A DNA stretch of 64,000 nucleotides from a bacterium (lineage in GTDB: Bacteria; Planctomycetota; Planctomycetia; Pirellulales; Pirellulaceae). Where the stretch lies: contig JAUIGN010000003.1 of NCBI GenBank assembly GCA_030430075.1, positions 310,001 to 374,000 of the forward strand, read 5' to 3'. Each line of letters begins with the position of its first letter. The first letter of the stretch is position 1. The position numbers and the translations under genes are program-made. Below, in pieces: positions 63,601 to 64,000 of this stretch. The notes under the pieces are model-generated. The model searched no databases and was not told where the DNA came from. It worked only from the letters and a program-made list of their open reading frames with translations.

Positions 63601-64000
63601 CGTCGCTAGCGTGTACCCGATCGCCTTGACTTTCGACGCAGCCTCCACGTCCACGTCACCCGATGGCGATGTGAGCATGGTCACCGGGTCGAGGGTCGTG
63701 ACGTCAACCGTGGCGTCAATCGACGCGGTGACCGTGTTGTCGATCGTATTGTCGGACAGCGAAACACCGATCGATGCCCCCGTCGCGCCGGCCGCGACCG
63801 AGACAACACCGACGTCGGCCTGGATTGTGCCCCGGTCAAGGGCCGCCACACGGACCCCTTCCCCGGCATCGACATCGCTACTGCCGCTGCCGTCGGAAAT
63901 CAACGCGGTCACCGTGTTCTCAATGTCATTCTCCGCCGATGCCCCGCCACCAGCACCTGCCAGCGACGTTGGCGAGACGGATCCGGAGACCGAAACCGCG
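42637..64000 (-). CDS. Giant multidomain secreted or surface protein (N-terminus outside window)
   Basis: The frame stays open past base 64000, so at least 7,120 residues are coded here and the start, with any signal peptide, is missing. In protein order: beta-helix-like Ala/Gly/Val/Asp repeats, a cadherin-like domain, a metzincin-like domain (HEQGHLLGLDD), more beta-helix-like repeats, VTY...GGL repeats, a long beta-rich part with Asp/Gly calcium-type motifs, about 18 FG-GAP propeller units, three to four PKD-like and three VCBS-like repeats, three golvesin-like domains alternating with two ASH-type domains, and a C-terminal second metzincin-like domain (HELGHVLGLPD). Composition is very poor in Lys and Cys and rich in Asp, Gly, Ala and Thr. 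Similar giant proteins are known in planctomycetes; adhesion or surface processing is inferred. Confidence 0.92.
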   Translation of the reverse strand, partial: AVSVSGSVSPTSLAGAGGGASAENDIENTVTALISDGSGSSDVDAGEGVRVAALDRGTIQADVGVVSVAAGATGASIGVSLSDNTIDNTVTASIDATVDVTTLDPVTMLTSPSGDVDVEAASKVKAIGYTLATSIAAGGGAFSGAGANSKSQVKGTVAASLGENASLLASDVTVRADSQQKAEADGAGAAVSLGVVAAAIGVAESEATISGETKATVDGEVRDADNVTIEATNRSTADTELLALAGGLGGPGLSASGAGTEAVADVSPIVTASLNGDVGTSNSIGGDVIVRAIAAPDADARALGVAFSTGASVAVALADVDVQPKLTATIGDGIDDGDDDVADVTIDADGSIIVESLNNYEVVADAGVGEDDRRQVFRESVAKATSGSGGIISGAGADANAAANPQLESTIALDAAITAGTDVLVVSQSYINIDGLAESDVVGLIGAGAAVATARANGTVETHVDGQVTADGDYSNLAIAFHRGHSDAFALTVPIGGAGASSSTFVKPVILAALGDDASVDVGGDAYTLSVYRGNANPDAQAVAIIPIEYTDGAQASPDQDVKIGANATMIAAGDNTLLTIFDERVLNWNFVAVEQASDLVANSKTDNSAPTFTSASSVEIVEGLTSVLTVTANDSEGDALAFNIIGGDDADLFAIDESTGALTFLTAPAADSPGDADGDGVYEVAVIVDDDQGGMASQRIEVTVTDGMAIRLLPGAQRGADAVAGAVSLSEVTSLAAAAAERWRATGLSAAQAEALAGVELRIADLDGGRIASVSGSTIIVDPDANAFGWFVDSTPLDDSEFAGEPGGQRIARSGAAAGGIDLLTVLLHEQGHLLGLDDLDAPEEALMYAFIREGQRRLPTVGQADGAVAGDVLGTHYFTSEDEGDPDALDSGGATYIRRVGNDDGISFPSLPILNVSATVAPQLSINLGTNSLISAGSDDDVVIQIISNQHARAVGGAAASPTTPVAVIDAQAHVGGTIDVFLGGTITHGGSLTLELLTSSEAIALGEAMSVGAFAGNGVATSAVVDPTISTFISPQADITVGGDFAIRTLSDAVATAESRGQAISGSVAVGLSDALAQVTPTVATFIGDGATLDAAGSITVETLHNVDRHGASLGRRANASSEASAGSFVGSGVGSLAKAVNSPDISAYVGTDAILRGGTAAGDSINIRALADNVAVADAFGLAASGGVSIGAGIAEAIADGSTQAYLAGSIAQGGNVLIEADSAHQAIANATPLASGAAAGAGTESLASASPTVASFLANGQSIDVSGDVTIRSYALAEADADAVAVAIGGAGAAGTVMEAETQPVVSARVAPGAIISAGRDVTIESLVETDAAADVEAWVLSTGASVGVVDVDARSAPDVQAQIQSGGVVASEAGSVSVLAAHNYDPAASTFLDNRGATVSSDVTAASAGVAVDLQTTDAEASGQTLANVEAGAAVRAPAGTVAVEARSSNVADAQMKNTGGAAVSVTVGNPQATTGGVTEARLAGDVMDGAGAGAIAVVVTAQAAERASAGARTSSGGVVSVGASAVVAKSEPTVAASVGGAMTASGSVTVQATANTDADASSRSNSGGAVDVTDLTSTAESDPTVSAEVSDDALIDAGTTIDIQATHGTTPPTFSDGTFNAATDVLSGQDAIELNGPHGLLTGDTVTYDAAVGTVIGGLEDGRDYGVIVTADNALQLGATFTSLAGDGITPRVDLDRDEITFGFPHRLSSGDRVTYQVDGGAVVGGLSNGTTYQVVAIDEFRIKLIDPSTLPAPATSFRGADVSGSIITSSGHGFSNGQPVTYRAPGGTEFTAGAVDGGSETILLGAGHGLASGDEVIYAAEGSLIGGLADGQRYFVIVDPAAPTVIQLAATHAEAVGDPGDPSATPPVPATPPNPIDLTPSASDSEQLDIHSLLPVGDQPIGGLTDGVTYYVTNATGTTFQLSDVPAGTSLVTLDPTDPVTGSPLTGQSWLRTEGVDLTSMGSATHRLVIDLTSTGAGRQVLDGVGGARALAGAPSGDGIVTAAASGSGGGLVRVATARTRATSTPTVTTRIGSGAELDALNIEADATSIGNAAASSANSGGGVVSVGRADARVTVDTTAIVAVEDQASLVAANDIGLTSTTEQFSTVLAESDGGGLVSTAAADVTSTLDYQSTASIGDAQLAAGETLTVVSLSSVDADASSVTDSSGLGVGSDTSATLTLGTSGSRATTETVIGAGAELTGKVVVIDASVNRLDADSKAKAKGKALGADTDAKAKIDVFNTATSRLVGGASIVADSVTLGTEHAMVDLSADSESICRCGVGTADSTSHVNYESQADVITASGSHITASDLTVEANQLIDRYLRKPTGNAAAVGTKRTTASGEFLAGRTVDFNGDLSLLAGVSPELLIDADGQIIIAENVTVNGGLGEGQTVTGPAVIVDEITSGGMGAVRMATNDVADQDNETAPLGMIAGSGGTVSVGAAVGAVRITNAADKNLVVGDLNVVDATASPRLELDGQQVTLTFAIDGQVAPTRVEILNEGVGDVGIGGLIDNPIGTTSIVAAGGSIVDGADLASGGAGVVRTRGLELDAFGDIGSTAHRLAVELVRTDAGPTALEAAAGGEVWLELTGRLRDADPVNAVFNADSLAAGGDVDLLFQPAVQEVSASGAVASGLTVEVSELGVDGMPLTTSGTFLNFFRPDDDSVMPGDVDLGLFADTTMAVPVPAAYNFTHVAAANLRFAAADATPSGTQVDIGIQSDVQDAGRIDGISNGHVSVTELSGDLAVGLIESTAGDVALTAAGDGASIVDAFGSDGTTARVIANSVTLTATAGIGSVDNFLEIDSSRNADGLFSAVAGGSIFVTETVGDLRLGGVVSQLADVRLVTLAGSIVDGASDELADVQGTDIDLVAVGGGIGEPGDALEIFGGGSGQTDTLQLSTSLPATGRLFTLADDDIHLELVDGALHVLKAASQSGAVSLAVQDAALSGQDLLLLATAGASLIGEAVAAGTITAAAGAITLEAGDQIDLPAGTMVASGVEVIIAGDTDGLTETDVDTNTGTEIVIEGAVDAPQVTVLGGNDADVVRIQGPEGINAAGLTVVRGADGADAFYIQAVAGTTTIEGGDGADDYYISSNAGPLTSTNADPGDDGTLEDVNARLSIDVGAGGNGGTRDTIRISSGSSTDLLAGQFDYDAAGDVDSLNGLGMSGQIDIVSLEVVSAGIGEGAVIRVGLGGGDDQFAADGVGPRSTLFIEGRGGDDLLDVGADTGTLNRIHGIVAFEGGGGMADTLNVFGDASTHTGQLTAIGLTGMGMTPNRNTLIDHNETFGAGYTGEDRPAAVYFATRTIQDAVETISSSVETVNVQLSNAADTFYIDSVYDHGDVNLLGNGGDDTFTVSSTASGLYPAQPGLVDFVHGTLNVQGGSGTNAVVLDDRGDAAANEGTLDGDVVVGLGIGGAVNVASIASVEIRLGAAADTFYVPAVDAALDVLLNTGGGKDTVYIGTVGGAELHGTLDFIQGSLTLAGDLPEAEDTLYFNDQDAVSSQTWLIENDDTSGTRQLEDGTYWPLDTTTVTRSGAAPIAYLLFENVVMNGGQANDTFAVHGTHREQSVTGGKASSFWIDPGAGDDTVELGAPDSTHPGRYSMAGFGLEEPVPPQLVAGVRVFVNGTPGDGNDTIHVRDSASIHGNTVAFNLATIDDLFPGGGATVYAGADPGAEPFTQVVHRALSDDPAEVLPSANIESRWIEQILVSLGDGDDIVQVVGDPVLEFDASLTVNAAGGDDTFNVEDDVKMATTSIATFNGESGDDLAFADFDEASPEGMINVVFNGGAHDTVGDKLRVAGDGTPSGVYRPSGTAARAGTVTLNATTLEFTGVEPLTIHGLDQLDVIEPDVVADQAIETVAVNALGLKDVVLHVLTVDGVVSWTQQTKLDGAQALEPLHVGRAMAISDDGLTLAVSAEQNGDSAGLVYVYNWVGGTWQEVIRLNAADAESAAGGFGASLALDGDTLLIGAPQDNTRGADAGAVYVFELVGGAWTQTSKFMAADTASGDAFGTSLALDGDTALIGAPGVGATTHDTAYFFDRSGGAWNEVYSTFSIGRDFGRAVALDGDYAAVGQPLDDDGANADVGSVLVLQNTAGSWSEQTTLYPSEPVAGEQFGSSVVMRADRIVSGAPYWDSDDGESEQGRAFVFDRAGSAWSRVARLTADGGLHPAVAAQDGRSQDHFGAAVALDGDYVVVGAPGYDSGAADTGAAYVFYELPDQGSQNGPTWTRANGGSGSGRLEPVAPAGVDDAAPRPDEFGSSVAMAGARMVIGMPGFNDTAGPFRGDVGAFRTFSTDGTLPSATLDALRSEAITQSGVEADTGMDADGFGKHTLYDPATGTLFVAAPDVDKVFMFVNEGLYWRPLQPLTDSNTTPDSLFGIDLDLDGTTLVVGAPDQNDVYVFERRGDAWDDVDDYKINGASYGNGRFGSSVAVDGSRLVVGARDAGVRYYSTDRADTSHEIDLNNPGIVHAFERQGNFWNHQRVLMPEGDAMPSSTSVDVTPASYNKATIVEQGGATTDFGIGFHDIRGDSGINNERKIRLGPYTAMMIVNFNFANDATQFEINNTDSVVEFDLRNALEDRADFLLVGTTISDGVFATVTQNSVDTDYDGPGQYDVGSGVSALAVAPHTAAMVADLAGNTNNVDRLVNFTNSSKSKNLSFNNISKIGVVSTTEVREIDRYNYNGLTNANWGADVDIVGDYVFVGAPGKHTASVYNLNDSSFSDWRVEVLADTGSSTVRLTKSPLLPTFRDQESGTRLGNSVLAIDDDQFYAGAPLASSERGVVEGYSRSGSSWSQSHTFNSFGNPADFPQARLGSGNSLDAAGTVLMFGAPSALDDNGRVYLYDAIIEQPQSILYPYQLSANATDFEGDWRFGFGGSIISEGHYVVGTNPSDSLLEGTLFSFRQRGPGWSGVDGAEAVTPAALPTAKAGASVAIDGATAVVGAIDFDNRGAAFVHTFDEDTETWPLQATLRPGMGTIGDAAGASVAISGDTAILGAPAAAGGDGAVYVFQRLGDDWTEQAVLSGTGVGGAFGTSVAIDVGTLVVGEPGNDTAYIFESNAAGQWTQVDRLIDRDGFGTSVGIDGDTIVVGAPSAAADGREGRVLVYEYDGATWVAQAALTASDGGDEDRFGHSVRVSGDAIIAGAPGADRGGQNDQGAAYVFERDGSWSETANLVIPAGDAGDLFGTSVAIAGAQAVVGAPGANSVTGEAFAFGRKNGQWELETLAGSLQGSGAQPGDQVGYSVALSGATALLGAPQLNGRTAAVDDIDTDGQGVVFVRTVGPPTTVTVAATNEELLSGAKANRISGTLGGLAAADLNLFDIRDVSLQTGALGDQVTVAPAGLSAFGLANLSVDTGAGNDTLRVESTSLAPPASGQYAEAADGTVIQLDGAFQFDGGAGSDSLVAFADTDWRLERNSLTAGNGEQMLVAAVEHSELLGGDSGNVLEVAAWDGTVTLDAGGRSDQVRIHIDAVAEVTVVEAGSGDRDELTILGTDAGETIVVGSTVVHVGDKTVTYAGMESLRIAGLGGDDQLVVTGAGADSVTLDGGDGSDDYEIPAGSTSTASVMLSDSGSPPAVSGEFDRLDVPETAAPVVNTPFAVGALTVQYDDTIETVTSSVEVTVDADVVTVDEGQLATIRGTFDNQSASLSLAASIGNIVVTSSDPGEWSWTFLTNDGPDQSRPVRITANDSLGVQGSAVFNLDVRNVAPSVAAAHGTVAVNEGMTAVNSGVYSDPGQDEVTLSASIGTIVDPGDGTWSWSFDSSDGPDESQTVTITATDSDGAESTTTFALTVNNVAPTVMVDAASVTVDEGTTAENTGTYSDQGDDAVALSASVGTITDHGDGTWNWAFAAEDGPTQSQTVVITATDGEASVAMFALVVNNRPPTANDDQANVSEDASATFVGVLENDTDPAGGGDPLTVTAVDSSATAGRVSFSAAGVSYDPDGRFESLDEGDMATDTFLYTIRDGDGGQATATVTVTIAGRNDAPAARDDTLATDENTPASISVLSNDEDIDDDDGPASLSLDSIDRVVIAGLSTGGSLLTGTVRETSEGVIAFDPGSDFDELDGGDVATVEVHYTMSDDAGAASSAVLTISVSGVNDAPTAIPDTAATTENAARSVDVLANDQDVDGDDHGATFSLDSIDGVVVSGLASGPDLLTGWVGIAGNQVVFEPGTDFDILSLGASATVEIAYTMSDDEGAEASSTLTLTVSGVNEAPTIIDNDDDGYQQAGPLLLWTNQGFDGDVREDQAGGTNGLSSYTFTELPPGLVFEVATTWTPFSNRAPDAPYTISGGVGGPATIIVNQTLAPDDFIAEGVGWERLGAFKVDQAGTIAVQLAGTASGSVISDAVRIEQVVGPEIEVSGPASPVLNQGTFDFGAVLAGTPRSKWFTISNRGVQSLELGTTVTLPAGYSLGATSHASLFDGSTTTSVAPDGTVSFEVILDTAVAGRREGQLSFATNDADESPFSFTLLGQVGDNSLIVDNDDASFQGSNGLLLWNGQGYQGDLREAPQGALLETARYTFSSLTPGDAFDVAATWTPYFNRARDAEYAIGGAVGGLSSTSVDQRAAPNDFVDAGVAWERLGTYRVGADGTLTVELSGSTTGSVIADAVRIDRRTDAEIQVTAGSLDVESRVSNVAIGSGLVGSPVSKQFQVTNLGAADLVLQPISAPAGFTIVHDLAAGQVLLPGQSVTFEIGLDTTVAAAHAGTLSFATNDADEDPFEILLTGVVAPAVALIDDGDATGYSDSGNMSVWAQGFQGDVREAVVGGIPQSATYTFSSLPAGTYRVSATWTPYFNRASNAQYTINGSPVAINQKLSPANPAATPEGTVVYHADRWFADLENSFAFSGGTLTIGVSDTGADGNVIIDAIRVERLGELRSAGGAVTAPAPAATLNADDLAPVLDAAIEHWLSVDAGSASILAEVEAIVTDLPPAVLGLGSFTTPTIWLDDNGGGRGWSLSVDGSPDTEGRVDLLRVVAHELGHVLGLPDLDPHAHPDAVMSGMMRMGQVLSVRRDAARLLDFTPLTSADYRATVDRLFDDFAAPATGDELSGRQQGGSAEATLESRDGLTSFDLAHAADTGSAGTEIPTVERLRLEEEEDGLDEFFAQLDEPTLDDSHHDGLSP
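42960..43385 (-). other. C-terminal metzincin-like domain of the giant protein
   Basis: The zinc-binding motif HELGHVLGLPD is coded at 43045-43077 (HExxHxxGxxD). DAVMSGMM shortly after supplies a Met-turn. Upstream are TPTIWLDDNGGGRGW and an AAIEHW helix, as in the first such domain of the same protein. It is probably a matrixin-like protease domain; activity is unproven. Confidence 0.75.
43390..45352 (-). other. Golvesin-like and ASH-type domain array in the giant protein
   Basis: Three golvesin/xanthan-lyase-like domains (about 44942-45352, 44165-44578 and 43390-43812) share D-D-x-x-x-x-x-G...W, a DVRE/DLRE motif, TYTFSSLP, ATWTPYFNRA and a final DAVRIE/DAIRVE. Between them are two ASH-type (choice-of-anchor D) domains at about 44583-44940 and 43813-44160 sharing LSFATNDADE. 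Such domains are usually carbohydrate- or surface-binding. Confidence 0.75.
45360..47200 (-). other. PKD-like and VCBS-like tandem repeats in the giant protein
   Basis: About 46350-47160 codes for repeats of about 85 residues with xVTVDEG, a GTWxWxF core and VTITATD. About 45370-46345 codes for three VCBS/cadherin-like repeats of about 110 residues with xxDxxxTxENxxxSxxVLxNDxD and xVSGVNDAP at the joints. These act as extended spacer stalks in surface proteins. Confidence 0.75.
48140..52330 (-). other. FG-GAP (integrin alpha-like) propeller region of the giant protein
   Basis: About 18 units of the type FGxSVAxDGDTxxVGAPxxDxxGxVYVF, 45-70 residues each, many with a Dx(D/N)xDx calcium-type loop. 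The number exceeds one seven-bladed propeller, so two or more propellers are likely. The array is split by an unrelated segment at about 49950-50540. Confidence 0.8.
58190..59130 (-). other. VTY-GGL repeat block in the giant protein
   Basis: Five or so units of about 45-60 residues with the pattern LxSGDxVTYxxxGGxxxGGLxxGxxYxVI. It sits inside the beta-helix-like repeats. No family recognised with confidence. Confidence 0.6.
61310..61865 (-). other. First metzincin-like domain of the giant protein
   Basis: HEQGHLLGLDD is coded at 61480-61512 (HExxHxxGxxD) with ALMYAFI as the Met-turn. Before it are an AAERWRATGLSAAQAEAL helix and STIIVDPDANAFGWFVD. It directly follows the cadherin-like domain (about 61880-62180) with DGDGVYEVAVIVDDDQGG. 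Confidence 0.75.

Noticed and set aside
1..64000. CRISPR arrays, transposases, integrases, tRNA or rRNA genes
   Set aside because: None seen by eye on either strand; the only dispersed repeats are the four intergenic elements, which are not regularly spaced.

Overview
The window is high-GC bacterial DNA. It most resembles a planctomycete of the Pirellulales type. Supporting signs are an ECF sigma factor next to a membrane Ser/Thr kinase with a WD40 propeller, a giant multidomain secreted protein with matrixin-like and golvesin-like modules, and dispersed intergenic repeats built on GGCGTTAGCCCCGGTT. The lineage is inferred from gene content; no rRNA or other marker gene is present.

Region 1 (1-15755, plus strand) is a carbon-storage and propionate-metabolism cluster. 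It runs: 3' end of a thiolase (phaA), acetoacetyl-CoA reductase (phaB), a small PhaE/phasin-like protein, class III-type PHA synthase (phaC), an ABC1/UbiB-family kinase, methylmalonyl-CoA epimerase, methylmalonyl-CoA mutase (mutA, mutB), its chaperone meaB, a cytochrome P450, and four subunits of a probable Na+-pumping methylmalonyl-CoA decarboxylase (mmdA, mmdC, mmdD, mmdB). From mutB to mmdC each start overlaps the previous stop as ATGA, so this part is very probably one transcript.

Region 2 (15756-30206) starts with a small c-type cytochrome and fructose-1,6-bisphosphatase on the plus strand. The rest is on the minus strand: pyruvate:ferredoxin oxidoreductase (nifJ) coupled to a dihydroorotate-dehydrogenase-like protein, then a second PHA synthase with a PhaE-like N-terminal extension, propionyl-CoA carboxylase (pccB, pccA), a crotonase-family protein resembling methylmalonyl-CoA decarboxylase ScpB, adenylate kinase and a zinc-ribbon protein.

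Region 3 (30207-35077) is the PHA granule and regulation region. A phasin gene and the PHA regulator gene phaR are divergent. Next come a phasin-like domain fused to a short-chain reductase, and a class I fructose-bisphosphate aldolase.

Taken together, regions 1-3 join pyruvate/acetyl-CoA (PFOR), succinyl-CoA to propionyl-CoA (mutase, epimerase, decarboxylases, carboxylase), polymer storage (two PHA synthases, two reductases, phasins, regulator) and two gluconeogenic enzymes (FBPase, aldolase). This would suit a cell that interconverts polyhydroxyalkanoate, possibly with 3-hydroxyvalerate units, and sugar or glycogen. That scheme is inference.

Region 4 (35834-64000, minus strand) holds a 228-residue hypothetical protein translationally coupled to a Ser/Thr kinase with a WD40 domain, an ECF sigma factor, a small zinc-ribbon membrane protein, and the C-terminal 7,120 or so residues of a giant secreted protein whose start lies beyond the window. 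The giant protein carries beta-helix-like repeats, a cadherin-like domain, two separate metzincin-type zinc motifs, an FG-GAP propeller region, PKD-like and VCBS-like repeats, and three golvesin-like domains alternating with two ASH-type domains.

No tRNA, rRNA, CRISPR array, transposase or prophage gene was recognised.
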